This document shows, one piece after another, positions 1 to 8,818 of a DNA stretch of 49,127 nucleotides. The stretch covers positions 1-49,127 of the forward strand of contig CAYRUQ010000009.1 of assembly GCA_964427595.1 (NCBI GenBank), given 5' to 3'. The stretch is from Enterosoma sp964427595 (lineage in GTDB: Bacteria; Bacillota_I; Bacilli_A; RFN20; CAG-288). The notes beneath the pieces are model-generated. The model saw only the letters and a program-made list of their open reading frames with translations. It was not told the origin of the DNA and ran no database searches. Made by a program: the position numbers and the translations under genes. How positions within the stretch are numbered: the stretch's first letter is position 1; each line of letters opens with the position of its first letter.

Positions 1-10
1 CAGAGTTTCA

Positions 11-1213
11 TTAAATATGTAAGGAGAAGAAGAGAGGATCTTGGCTTCCGAGTTCACGATCATAGCCGTGATAGAGCGCATATTTCTCATGAGTAGTAGC
101 AAGATCAAACTCTTGTCTGGAGCCATCGATTTCAGCCATATTGTGATAAGCGAGTCCTAAGCCTCTCTCACCAGCTAAAGCGTAATAACGATAGGCGATC
201 TCAAGGTTCTTAGGATTTGAGACTTTGGATCTATAGCAATCACCTAAATAGTTGAGAGCATAGGCATAGCCATGTCTAGCAGAAGCGGTGATGAGTTCTT
301 GACCTCTCTCTTGAGAATAGAAAGGAGCATCAGGATTGAGATAGAGAAGACCGAGACGATATTCAGCATTGGCGGAACCATTGCCGATAGCGATCTCATA
401 ATGTTTCTTACTTTCCTTTAAATCTTTCTCAACAGCGCTGTTATTTCCTTCATAGAGATAGCCTAAGAGGACAGAAGCTCTTAAAGAACCTTGCTCTTCA
501 GCTTTCTTGACGAGGTTGACACCATCTTGTCTATCATCTTCAGTAGAGGCGACAGAATCAAGAAGTCTAATACCTTTAACGAGAGTAGATTCAGAATTGA
601 CAACAGACCTAACTACTTCATCATCAGCGAATAAAGTATTTTCCTTTTCAGCGACAGCAGGGGCATCAGTGACAGTAGGAGCTGCACTCTCTTCAGCAGC
701 AGGAGCAACTTCAGGAACAGCATCTTCAACAGCGACAGGAGCGGGAGTCTCAGCACTTAAGACAGGTGCGACATCAGCAGTACCAGTCTCTAATTCTCTT
801 CTGACTTCCTCAGCTTTAGCAGCGGCGTCAGAATTGCCAGCTTCAGCAGATAAATCATAGTATTCTAAGGCTTTGTTGAGATCGACAGGAGCAGTACCAC
901 GACCATATCTGTAATATTCACCCATGTAGAAATAATCGAGACTATCTTGGGTTGTTTTGAGGAAGAAATTCATAGCTTGGTCATAATAAGTTTTGCTCTC
1001 TTCAACATGAGGCTCTAACTCGAACTTACCATTGTTCTCGATACCGGTTCTCATAATCTCGCCGATGGCAAAGAATGATTTTCCTTTACTAGTACCTTTT
1101 CTGGCAGAAACATTGATAAGTTTGCAAGCTTTGTCAATCTTCTCGTGTTTCTTTAATAATTCCAAACCTTGCTTAAGATTCTGATCGATGTTTTCTTTAA
1201 CTCTGGTGGCCAT
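11..1213 (-). CDS. Sel1-repeat (TPR-like) protein
   Basis: A 400-aa soluble protein with Sel1-like helical repeats in two blocks. One lies near residues 85-130 (YYRYGRGTAPVDLNKALEYY). The other is near 235-385, with several A-x2-LG-x-(L/C)Y units followed by K-A-x2-YY/HY helices. An Ala/Pro/Val/Glu-rich linker (about 143-190) joins them. Sel1 repeats form solenoids that bind partner proteins, so a scaffold or adaptor role is inferred; no catalytic motif is visible. There is no signal peptide or membrane segment, so it is probably cytoplasmic. The ATG is preceded by GGGAGGGAATAGAA. A near-consensus promoter sits about 35 bases upstream, so the gene is probably transcribed alone. The specific partner is unknown. 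Confidence 0.85.
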   Translation of the reverse strand: MATRVKENIDQNLKQGLELLKKHEKIDKACKLINVSARKGTSKGKSFFAIGEIMRTGIENNGKFELEPHVEESKTYYDQAMNFFLKTTQDSLDYFYMGEYYRYGRGTAPVDLNKALEYYDLSAEAGNSDAAAKAEEVRRELETGTADVAPVLSAETPAPVAVEDAVPEVAPAAEESAAPTVTDAPAVAEKENTLFADDEVVRSVVNSESTLVKGIRLLDSVASTEDDRQDGVNLVKKAEEQGSLRASVLLGYLYEGNNSAVEKDLKESKKHYEIAIGNGSANAEYRLGLLYLNPDAPFYSQERGQELITASARHGYAYALNYLGDCYRSKVSNPKNLEIAYRYYALAGERGLGLAYHNMAEIDGSRQEFDLATTHEKYALYHGYDRELGSQDPLFFSLHI

Positions 1214-1242
1214 TTCTATTCCCTCCCAAAAACGCTAAGTTT

Positions 1243-1271
1243 ATTATAAAAGCGACTTTCTTTCATATCAA
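1243..1271 (-). promoter_or_regulatory. Promoter of the Sel1-repeat gene, flanked by direct repeats
   Basis: On the minus strand TTGATA (1271-1266) is followed by a 17-base spacer and a perfect TATAAT (1248-1243), about 30 bases before the start codon. A ten-base direct repeat, TAGCGTTTTT, occurs at 1237-1228 and 1283-1274. It brackets the promoter at a 46-base interval, which may mark a regulator site. The promoter is well supported; the operator reading is an inference. Confidence 0.7.
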
Positions 1272-1400
1272 GAAAAAACGCTATTTTTCGGCAAAACTCA
1301 ACAAGAATCAAAATTAATTAAAGACAAAAAATTAACACGCAAATTCATCTGAAATTGAAATCTCAAAATGTTCTAACTCGAGTTTATGAAACGATCACAA

Positions 1401-1577
1401 TCATTCCCACTGGAAAGTAAAACCACCAGGTAAGATTGCTTTGCCTCCTTCACTCGTGAAAAATTTGTAGGCGATAACAGCCACTAAACCTATGACTAAA
1501 ACAGCCATCACCGTCGTTAAAGTCAATGCTTCTCCTCCGATAGCCTTCTTCTCTTCTTCAACACTCAGTCTCCTCAT
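1401..1577 (-). CDS. 58-aa peptide with double-glycine-type leader (candidate bacteriocin-like or secreted peptide)
   Basis: This open frame encodes 58 residues starting MRRLSVEEEKKAIGG. The LS-x-E-E spacing and Gly-Gly at 14-15 match the double-glycine leaders removed by C39-peptidase ABC exporters. The remaining 43 residues begin EALTLTTV and contain one hydrophobic segment (about 18-40). They then run through a Gly-rich tail (EGG, PGG) to a C-terminal FQWE. There is no Cys. The ATG (1577-1575) has AAAGGAG eight to nine bases upstream, inside the 3' arm of the hairpin after valS. No C39 transporter, immunity gene or modification enzyme lies in the window. Alternatively it is a small membrane protein whose N-terminus merely resembles a leader. 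Coding status is fairly likely; function is inferred. Confidence 0.62.
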   Translation of the reverse strand: MRRLSVEEEKKAIGGEALTLTTVMAVLVIGLVAVIAYKFFTSEGGKAILPGGFTFQWE

Positions 1578-1582
1578 GATAA

Positions 1583-1623
1583 AAAGCTCCTTTCAGCTAT
1601 CATTAAGCTAGAAAAGGAGCTTT
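1583..1623 (-). terminator. valS terminator hairpin that also contains the ribosome binding site of the small peptide
   Basis: An 11-base perfect inverted repeat (1623-1613 pairing with 1593-1583) has an inner AGCT/AGCT pairing and is followed by a five-T run, just after the valS stop. It looks like a rho-independent terminator. The 3' arm contains AAAGGAG, the ribosome binding site of the 58-aa peptide. The same hairpin would therefore end valS transcripts and mask peptide translation in read-through RNA. Confidence 0.7.
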
Positions 1624-1629
1624 GTTCAA

Positions 1630-4203
1630 TCAGGCTTGATATTTCTTCAGTTCTTGAAGGAAACTCTCGTGTTTTTCTTTCTCTTTTGCGACTATCTCAG
1701 GCTTAGCGTGAGAGACGAATGAAGGGTTATTAAGAAGTTTCTCGCATCTCTCAATCTCATTCTTCAAATAAGCCACTCTCTTGTTGATCAGTTCTGCCAT
1801 CTTCTTCTCATCAGCTTTAATCAAAAGTGAGAATCTCTTGAAGGAAACTTCGTCCTTCAGATGTCCATTTGAGTATCTTAGCTCAGAGAATGAGAATCTC
1901 TCCAAGTAATTTTTAAGAAGCTCGTAATCCGTCTTTTCACCGATGAAATAGAGATCGAGACTAGCGTTAGGAGCTAATGAATTTTCACTCTTGAAGTTAC
2001 GGATCGTCTTAATAGCATCGATATAAGAATCGACTAAGAGAGCTTTCTCATCTTTCAAATCGAGATTAAAGTTCTTCGGATAATTCTCTTCATAGACGGA
2101 TTTTAAAGCACCAGGCAAATGCTGATAAAGCTCTTCTGAGATGAAAGGAGCAAACGGGAAGAGAAGGACGATGACTTTCTTTAAAACATCATATAAGACA
2201 TTAGAAGTGACTTCTTTTTCCTCTTCGTTTTCACTCTTCAAAGCGATTTTAGAAAACTCGATGTAATTAGAGCAGAAGTCATCATAGATGAAGTTATAAA
2301 GGTAATCAGCAGCTTGACCAAGCTCATACTTCTCCATGTTCTCAAAAACAGATTTAGCAGTCTTCTCATATTGCCTATAAATCCAGTGGTCGAAGATCGA
2401 TAATTCTTTCTCGTCAGGCTTCTTGAAAGTAAAACCATCTGGAAGAGAAAGAAGGATATATCTAGCAGCATTCCAAACCTTATTTAAGAAATTATGAGCT
2501 TTCTCAACTTTACTGAGAGAGAAGTTGAGGTCCATGCCAGGAGTTCCACCAGTAGCCAAAGCGAACCTTAAAGAATCAGTACCATACTGTTTGATGACAT
2601 CAAAAGGATCGATGCCGTTTCCTAAAGATTTCGACATCTTTCTTCCTTGAGCGTCTCTGACTAAGCCGTGAATATAAACCTTCTTAAAAGGTGCCTCTTT
2701 AGTGAAATGAACACCTTGGAAAGCCATTCTCTCAACCCAGAAGAAGATGATGTCATAAGCTGTCACCATCAAATCCAAAGGATAGTATCTCTTATAAATC
2801 GGATCATCGACATCAGGCCATCCAAGGAAACCAAAAGGTGCTAAAGCTGAAGAAAACCAAGTATCTAAGACATCGGGATCTTGTTCATATTCATCAGGAT
2901 TCAAAGGAGTTTCGGAGCAGATGACTTCTCCAGTCTTCTTATTGGTATAAACAGGGATTCGATGACCCCACCAAAGTTGACGGGAGATGCACCAATCTTG
3001 AGTGTTAGAGAGCCAACCTGCAAAGATATTTTCAAATCTCTTTGGGAAAAATTCTATCTTTTCATCAGTGTTTTGAAGATTCAAAACAGCATCAGCAAGA
3101 GGTTTCATCTTGACAAACCATTGCTTGGAGAGCATCGGCTCAACAACTGAATTACTTCTCTCGGAATGGCCGACATTATGAGTGATGTGCTCAATCTTGA
3201 TCAAATTTCCATCTTCTTTGATCTTCTCGACAACTCTCTTTCTACATTCGTATCTGTCAAGACCATTATAATCACCACACTTCTCATTCATCGTGGCATC
3301 ATCATTCATGATCTTGATGATAGGAAGATTATGTCTTAAGGCGATTTTATAATCGTTAGGATCGTGAGCAGGCGTACACTTCATCGCACCAGTTCCAAAT
3401 TCGATATCAACATAACGATCGGGAATAAGAGGGAGAAGTTCACCATTTGCAGGGTTGATAACCTTCTTTCCCTCTAAAGCTTTGTATCTCTCATCATCAG
3501 GATTAAAGCAACAGGCGGTATCACCAAACATCGTCTCCGGACGAGTGGTGGCTACTTCTAGATAGCGAGAGTGATCTTCAAGCCAATACTTGAAATAATA
3601 AAACTCACCAGGATCTTCACTATAAGTGACCTCGATATCACTTAAAGCGGTCTTTAAAACTGGATCCCAGTTGATGATTCTCTCACCACGATAGATATAC
3701 CCCTCATCGTATAAAGTCTTAAAGACTTTAGCGACTGCATCTTGCATACCTTCATCTAAAGTGAAACGTTCTTTGGTATAGTCCATCGAAAGGCCTAAAG
3801 CTCTCCACTGTTTGGTGATATAAGAGGCGTGATCTTCTTTCCATTTCCAAGCTTCCTTTAGGAAAGCTTCTCTTCCCATCTCATACTTATCTTTTCCTTC
3901 AGAGCGGAGCTTTTCTTCAACCTTAGCTTGAGTGGCGATACCAGCATGATCCATATCTGCTAAGAAAAGAACATCATAGCCGGAGAGCTTTTTATAACGA
4001 GCGATGATATCCATGATTGTCGTATTGGTAGCATGTCCGATATGAAGGATACCAGTCACATTAGGAGGTGGGACAATCATACTGAAAGGGGTCTTAGAAA
4101 GATTCTCCTCTCTCATCGCTTCAAAATAATGATTCTGTTCCCAGAAATCCTCTTTGCCGACTTCGACTTGTTCATGGGAATAGGCTTTGGCTAGCTCTTT
4201 CAT
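1630..4203 (-). CDS. valS: Valyl-tRNA synthetase
   Basis: Class I aminoacyl-tRNA synthetase of 857 aa, close to the usual bacterial length. It attaches valine to tRNA-Val in the cytoplasm. The catalytic signatures are PPNVTGILHIGHA with HIGH at 54-57, and KMSKS at 522-526. The CP1 editing domain that clears mischarged Thr is recognisable by ATTRPETMFGDTA near 218-230. The anticodon-binding domain follows about 600-750, and a Lys/Glu-rich C-terminal coiled coil ends the protein (about 795-857). The ATG is preceded by GGAGGTTTT. The gene starts 11 bases after ysxC and is the last gene of the tig-lon-ysxC-valS run, closed by the hairpin at 1583-1623. No key residue is missing. Confidence 0.98.
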   Translation of the reverse strand: MKELAKAYSHEQVEVGKEDFWEQNHYFEAMREENLSKTPFSMIVPPPNVTGILHIGHATNTTIMDIIARYKKLSGYDVLFLADMDHAGIATQAKVEEKLRSEGKDKYEMGREAFLKEAWKWKEDHASYITKQWRALGLSMDYTKERFTLDEGMQDAVAKVFKTLYDEGYIYRGERIINWDPVLKTALSDIEVTYSEDPGEFYYFKYWLEDHSRYLEVATTRPETMFGDTACCFNPDDERYKALEGKKVINPANGELLPLIPDRYVDIEFGTGAMKCTPAHDPNDYKIALRHNLPIIKIMNDDATMNEKCGDYNGLDRYECRKRVVEKIKEDGNLIKIEHITHNVGHSERSNSVVEPMLSKQWFVKMKPLADAVLNLQNTDEKIEFFPKRFENIFAGWLSNTQDWCISRQLWWGHRIPVYTNKKTGEVICSETPLNPDEYEQDPDVLDTWFSSALAPFGFLGWPDVDDPIYKRYYPLDLMVTAYDIIFFWVERMAFQGVHFTKEAPFKKVYIHGLVRDAQGRKMSKSLGNGIDPFDVIKQYGTDSLRFALATGGTPGMDLNFSLSKVEKAHNFLNKVWNAARYILLSLPDGFTFKKPDEKELSIFDHWIYRQYEKTAKSVFENMEKYELGQAADYLYNFIYDDFCSNYIEFSKIALKSENEEEKEVTSNVLYDVLKKVIVLLFPFAPFISEELYQHLPGALKSVYEENYPKNFNLDLKDEKALLVDSYIDAIKTIRNFKSENSLAPNASLDLYFIGEKTDYELLKNYLERFSFSELRYSNGHLKDEVSFKRFSLLIKADEKKMAELINKRVAYLKNEIERCEKLLNNPSFVSHAKPEIVAKEKEKHESFLQELKKYQA

Positions 4204-4214
4204 AAAACCTCCGG

Positions 4215-4793
4215 TTATATTGATAACACCGTTTTGATGATGTCTTTTCTTAAAACTTCTAATGATTGTTTGTCTTTTTGATTCGTCTCGAAGAACTCGA
4301 CATCCGATAACTTCTCCTTCTGAAGAGAAAGATAATGTCTATCAGATTTGTTTAATTTGTCAGTCTTCGTGAAGACCACAGAATAGTTTAACCCTTTAGA
4401 GGAGAGATATGACATAAAATCCTCATCAGCAGGTAGTAATAATCTCCTTGAATCAATCAAGAGATAAACTTTCTTTAAGACATTCTCCTGTGAGAAGAAG
4501 TCATCCATCAACTTATCAAAATAATCTCTCTCATAAGAGGCATAGCCGTATCCAGGAAGATCTACTAAATAAAATTTTTCATCAACTAAAGCGTAATTGA
4601 TCTGTCTTGTCAAACCCGGTGTCTTACTGGTTTTCATCAAGTTTCTTTGAGAGACAAGAGAGTTGATCAAAGTGCTTTTTCCGACATTTGATCTACCTAA
4701 AAAAGCGATGCAAGGATGGTCTATTAAAAACTGAGCGCCATCGCTGGCGCTCTTGATAAATTTGGTCTTAGTAAAATCGATTTTAGTCGGCAT
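4215..4793 (-). CDS. ysxC: Ribosome biogenesis GTP-binding protein YsxC/EngB
   Basis: A 192-aa TrmE-Era-EngA-like GTPase needed for late assembly of the large ribosomal subunit. The motifs are G1 GRSNVGKS (33-40), G3 DLPGYGYA and G4 TKTDKL. The open frame extends further upstream inside lon, but family length and the typical N-terminus support ATG at 4793 (MPTKIDF). That start overlaps the lon stop by 11 bases and lacks a strong ribosome binding site, so translation is probably coupled to lon. The lon-ysxC order matches Bacillus subtilis, where ysxC follows lonA. The protein is cytoplasmic and no motif is lost. Confidence 0.96.
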   Translation of the reverse strand: MPTKIDFTKTKFIKSASDGAQFLIDHPCIAFLGRSNVGKSTLINSLVSQRNLMKTSKTPGLTRQINYALVDEKFYLVDLPGYGYASYERDYFDKLMDDFFSQENVLKKVYLLIDSRRLLLPADEDFMSYLSSKGLNYSVVFTKTDKLNKSDRHYLSLQKEKLSDVEFFETNQKDKQSLEVLRKDIIKTVLSI

Positions 4794-7203
4794 CTTTCTT
4801 AGACCTAACCGAGCTGTTTTTAGGAGAAGTAAGCTTATAGATATTTGATTTTTCCTTCCAGATATCTTCAAGATACACTCCAGCAAAGAGATCTTTGATA
4901 GTCTTGACTTCAACGATGTTCAAAGCGGAAGAGATCTCTTGAGGAAGTTCTTCTTTATCCTTGTGATTCTCATGAGGAATGAAGACGGTCTTGACATGTT
5001 CTCTGCAAGCGGCGTTGCACTTTTCTCTTAAGCCACCGATCGGCATCGAATTGCCTCTCAAATCAATCTCACCAGTCATAGCGACATCATTTCTGATTCT
5101 CAAATGACAGATGGCGGAGATGATACAGATAGCAGTGGCGATACCAGCTGAAGGGCCATCTTTAGGAGTGGCGCTTTCAGGGAAGTGGATATGGATATCA
5201 TTATCGGAGAAGAAGATGGGATTGATTCCGATATCGGGACCGATAGATTTGACATAAGAAAGGGCGGTCTCACAAGCTTCCTTCATGACATCACCTAAGT
5301 TACCAGTCAGTAAGAGCTGTCCTTTGCCAGGGAAGGTATTGACCTCAATCTTTAAGACTTCACCACCAGCTTCGGTATAAGCTAAACCGTTGACGATACC
5401 GACTTGCGATTCAGAGACATTGATATCTTTAAGATAAACCTGTGCTCCTAAATATCTGATGACTTCATCAACGGTGATAACGATATGATTCTTCTCTTTA
5501 TTAGAAAGATATTCGACGGCGAATTTTCTATCAATCTCACCGATCTTTCTTCTCAGTTCACGAACACCAGCCTCTCTAGTGTAGTATTCAATGATGTAGT
5601 CTAAAGCTTCATCAGTCCACTCCATCATATCAGCTTGAATACCGTTAGCTCTCTCCTCCAAAGCAATCAAATGCTCTTTAGCAATCGTGACTTTTTCAAA
5701 CTTAGTATAAGTATTAAGTTCAATCAATTCCAAACGATCGAGAAGAGGATGAGGGATTTGTGAGATATCATTAGCAGTACAGATGAACATGACATTAGAG
5801 AGATCAAAAGGCTCATCTAAGTAGTTATCAGAGAAACTGACATTCTGCTCAGGATCTAAGACCTCTAAAAGAGCGGAGGTAGGATCACCATGATAGCCAC
5901 CGCCATTGATCTTATCGATCTCATCAAGAAGGAAGACAGGGTTATTAGTGCCTGCCTTCTGGATAGAAGAGATGATCTTGCCAGGAAGAGCACCGACATA
6001 AGTTCTTCTATGACCTCTGATCTCAGCTTCATCAGAGATACCGCCTAAAGCTAACTTGACAAATTTTCTTCCTAAAGCTTGAGCGATAGAGATAGCGAGA
6101 GAGGTCTTACCGACACCAGGAGCTCCGTAGAAACAGAGAATAGGAGCCTTTAAAGAATTAGTCAGCTGTTTGACAGCTAAGTACTGAAGGATACGTTCCT
6201 TCTGTTTCGTTAAACCATAGTGGTTATCATCTAAAGTCTTCTTGACCTCTTCTAAAGACTCATTATCTTCAGAGCCTTTTCTCCAAGGTAAAGAGGTGAC
6301 TAAATCAAGATAAGTCATGATGACACCCGTTTCTTGTGAACCGGCAGGCATCGTCTGAAGTCTAGAGACTTCGGTATTGATTCTCTTCTTGATATTGTCG
6401 GGATAGGCGTCAGGATTCTTCTCAACCATCCTGTTGTACTTCTCATAAGATTCAGATCCATCAAACTCGTTTAATTCCTTTTTGAGAACCTTCATCTTCT
6501 CTCTGAGAATGTATTCTCTTTGGCTTCTAGCCATATTAGCATCGACTTGCTGTTGAATGTTATAGTCGATGATACTATCGAGATTGAAACGATCTAAGTC
6601 AGCGATGATCTTTCTGACTTTCTCAACAGGATCTCTCTCTTCCAAGATGTCCTGTTTGACCATGTTGGAAGAATTCAAGAATGCAGCTAAGTGATAAACG
6701 ACATAATAAACATCAGGAATCGTCTGAACAAAATCAGGTAAATCAGGTAATTCGTTGAAACGATTCTTAATCGAGATGTACTGATTAGTGAATCTCGCTA
6801 ACTCAGAATAAATTCTCTGAGTGTAGTTATCGTTTCTGTAGATATTTCTCACTGATGCACGAGCGGTGATCAGTTTCTTTATATCATCGATTCTAAAATC
6901 AAATAAATCGACAGCATCTTTGCCTAAAAGGGTGATCCTAAAACCCTTCTCATTTCTCTCCTTAGAGATGACAGAACAGAGTGTACCGACGCTTCTGACA
7001 CCAGGTAAGATGAGGTTATCGAAATTGCCGTAAGCGTTTTGAGAAGGAGAGAAGGAAACAACTATTTCATCACCTTGCTCAACATTGCTAAAAAGAGCGA
7101 TATCGTAATTATTTTGAGCCTGTAAAGTCATCTGCATATCGGGTAAAGCGACAGTGCGATGATTAGGTAAGATAGGTAATCTTTTATTAGATGTTGCGTC
7201 CAT
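4783..7203 (-). CDS. lon: ATP-dependent protease Lon
   Basis: An 806-aa AAA+ serine protease that degrades damaged and regulatory proteins in the cytoplasm. An N-terminal LON substrate domain begins near LPILPNHRTVALP. The ATPase has Walker A GAPGVGKT (about 360-367) and Walker B FLLDEID (about 424-430). The peptidase Ser-Lys dyad is Ser685 in KDGPSAGIA and Lys728 in GGLREK. I chose ATG at 7203 because ACAGGAGG lies directly upstream; a start ten codons earlier would put that site inside the coding sequence. It follows tig by 57 bases and overlaps ysxC. Bacilli often carry clpX between tig and lon; it is absent here. Confidence 0.97.
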   Translation of the reverse strand: MDATSNKRLPILPNHRTVALPDMQMTLQAQNNYDIALFSNVEQGDEIVVSFSPSQNAYGNFDNLILPGVRSVGTLCSVISKERNEKGFRITLLGKDAVDLFDFRIDDIKKLITARASVRNIYRNDNYTQRIYSELARFTNQYISIKNRFNELPDLPDFVQTIPDVYYVVYHLAAFLNSSNMVKQDILEERDPVEKVRKIIADLDRFNLDSIIDYNIQQQVDANMARSQREYILREKMKVLKKELNEFDGSESYEKYNRMVEKNPDAYPDNIKKRINTEVSRLQTMPAGSQETGVIMTYLDLVTSLPWRKGSEDNESLEEVKKTLDDNHYGLTKQKERILQYLAVKQLTNSLKAPILCFYGAPGVGKTSLAISIAQALGRKFVKLALGGISDEAEIRGHRRTYVGALPGKIISSIQKAGTNNPVFLLDEIDKINGGGYHGDPTSALLEVLDPEQNVSFSDNYLDEPFDLSNVMFICTANDISQIPHPLLDRLELIELNTYTKFEKVTIAKEHLIALEERANGIQADMMEWTDEALDYIIEYYTREAGVRELRRKIGEIDRKFAVEYLSNKEKNHIVITVDEVIRYLGAQVYLKDINVSESQVGIVNGLAYTEAGGEVLKIEVNTFPGKGQLLLTGNLGDVMKEACETALSYVKSIGPDIGINPIFFSDNDIHIHFPESATPKDGPSAGIATAICIISAICHLRIRNDVAMTGEIDLRGNSMPIGGLREKCNAACREHVKTVFIPHENHKDKEELPQEISSALNIVEVKTIKDLFAGVYLEDIWKEKSNIYKLTSPKNSSVRSKKDAD

Positions 7204-7260
7204 ATAAAATCCTCCTGTTAAAGGAAACGTCAATCGGTGGGTTGCAAGTTAAATCTTCCC

Positions 7261-8700
7261 TCACTCAGCAGTGGTAGTTTCAGTTGTCTCACTAGCCTCA
7301 GGAGCATCTTTAGTTTCATTAGCTTCTTCAGTATCTTTGACTTCCTCTTGCTTCTCTTCTTCAGGGACACTATATCCGTTGATTTCAAGGACACGATTTT
7401 GAACTTTCTCAAAGATGATTGAAGAATTGACTTCATTAAGATAATCGTTAGTCTGATGTCTGATTTGATCATCAGAGAGATTCTGGCTCTTGAAATATTG
7501 GTTGAGTTGGTTGAGGATGACTTTTAAAGGACGTCCTAACTTAGCTTCAATATCTTTTTCAGTCGGATAAGTGAGTTTTTCAGCAGCAAAGATAGCATCA
7601 TAAACTAATGAGGACTTAGTCTGCTCAGTGACTTGTGCTTTGATCTCGTTAGTGTAAACTTCTTTCTCCTTCTTCATAAGACGGAGATAATCATCCAAAG
7701 TCAAACCACGGCTTTCGATGTTTTCGGAATTGAGTTTGATTTGATTTTCAGTGATTTGAGTGAGGTATTCATCAGGGATGACGAATTCAGAATCCTCTTT
7801 AACTTGAGTCAAAAGAGAATTGAGAACTTGGCTTTGATAAGTTTGATGATTCTTATCAGTTAAGACTTTTCTCACTTTTTCTTTCAAGTCGTTTAAATCA
7901 GTAGCGGTATAAGCACCACTTAAAGTGGTAGCAAACTCGTCATTGATCTCAGGGATCTGTTTTCTCATGACGGTATTGATAGTGACTTTAAAGAGAACAG
8001 CTTTATTAGCCAAATGTTCAGGATATTCAGCCGGGAGAGTGACGTTGACATCGACTTTATCACCAGCTTTATGACCGACTAATTGTTCTTCAAAGCCAGG
8101 GACAAAACGATTGCTTCCGAGCTCTAAATCATAGCCTTTGTAGCTTCCGCCGTCAAAAGCTTCACCATTTAATAAACCGACGAAGTCAATGTTGACACTA
8201 TCACCCATTTCAGCCGGTTCATCTTTATCAACGAGATCACCATTTTGAACAGCTAAATCCTTGATATGAGCTTCGATATCCTCGTCAGTGACTTCTTTTT
8301 CCTCAGCATCAGCTTTGATTCCTTGATACTTACCGAGCTTAGAAACATAAGGTCTAAGGACATAAGTGATCGTGAAAGCAGCTTCTTCGTTGGAGAATTT
8401 ATCTAGGGCGACATTAGGTCTGAAACCATTTAAAAGATTAAAGCCGTTGAATTCAGGATCCTTGAAGAATTCTTTGTCGACGACTTTAAGAAGCTCGTTG
8501 ATGGTTTTATTAGCTAAATCATCAGAGCGGATATATTTTCTAGCTTCAGCGATAGGTGCTTTTCCCTTTCTGAAACCTTTGACAGTGATGTTCTGGCAAA
8601 GAAGGTTAATAGCCTTATCAGTAGCCTTGGTGATTTCATCTTTATCGAAGGTAGCAGTAGCGACTAAATGTCCGTTGTCATTCTTAAAAGTGTGATTCAT
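7261..8700 (-). CDS. tig: Trigger factor
   Basis: Ribosome-associated chaperone and peptidyl-prolyl isomerase, 479 aa, that shields nascent chains at the tunnel exit. The N-terminal ribosome-binding signature is GFRKGKAP (near 48-55). The FKBP-type PPIase domain is around 155-240 (GDSVNIDFVGLLNGEAFDGG) and the helical C-terminal chaperone domain follows. An acidic Glu/Thr-rich tail ends the protein. ATG at 8700 is chosen over an in-frame start eight codons upstream because AAGGAG lies ten to twelve bases before it. A TTGAAA/TATAAT promoter at 8743-8770 probably drives tig, lon, ysxC and valS together. Confidence 0.97.
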   Translation of the reverse strand: MNHTFKNDNGHLVATATFDKDEITKATDKAINLLCQNITVKGFRKGKAPIAEARKYIRSDDLANKTINELLKVVDKEFFKDPEFNGFNLLNGFRPNVALDKFSNEEAAFTITYVLRPYVSKLGKYQGIKADAEEKEVTDEDIEAHIKDLAVQNGDLVDKDEPAEMGDSVNIDFVGLLNGEAFDGGSYKGYDLELGSNRFVPGFEEQLVGHKAGDKVDVNVTLPAEYPEHLANKAVLFKVTINTVMRKQIPEINDEFATTLSGAYTATDLNDLKEKVRKVLTDKNHQTYQSQVLNSLLTQVKEDSEFVIPDEYLTQITENQIKLNSENIESRGLTLDDYLRLMKKEKEVYTNEIKAQVTEQTKSSLVYDAIFAAEKLTYPTEKDIEAKLGRPLKVILNQLNQYFKSQNLSDDQIRHQTNDYLNEVNSSIIFEKVQNRVLEINGYSVPEEEKQEEVKDTEEANETKDAPEASETTETTTAE

Positions 8701-8742
8701 TTTGTTTTGTTCTCCTTGCTTCAAGCGAGTAAAAGTCTACTA

Positions 8743-8770
8743 ATTATAATACACAAAGCAGGCATTTCAA
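8743..8770 (-). promoter_or_regulatory. Promoter of the tig-lon-ysxC-valS operon
   Basis: TTGAAA (8770-8765), a 16-base spacer and a perfect TATAAT (8748-8743) precede the tig ribosome binding site on the minus strand. No other promoter this good is visible before valS, which supports one operon. Confidence 0.7.
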
Positions 8771-8818
8771 GAGCGAATTTAGCAAATGAAACGTTTGGGT
8801 GCTAATTTCAGCATTTTC

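Noticed and set aside
507..860. Plus-strand open frame of 117 aa opposite the Sel1-repeat gene
   Set aside because: Ser/Ala/Thr-rich shadow of the Ala/Pro/Val linker of the real gene; no ribosome binding site and no family features.
7230..7472. Minus-strand frame of 80 aa at the end of tig
   Set aside because: Lys/Leu-rich shadow in another frame of the acidic trigger factor tail.
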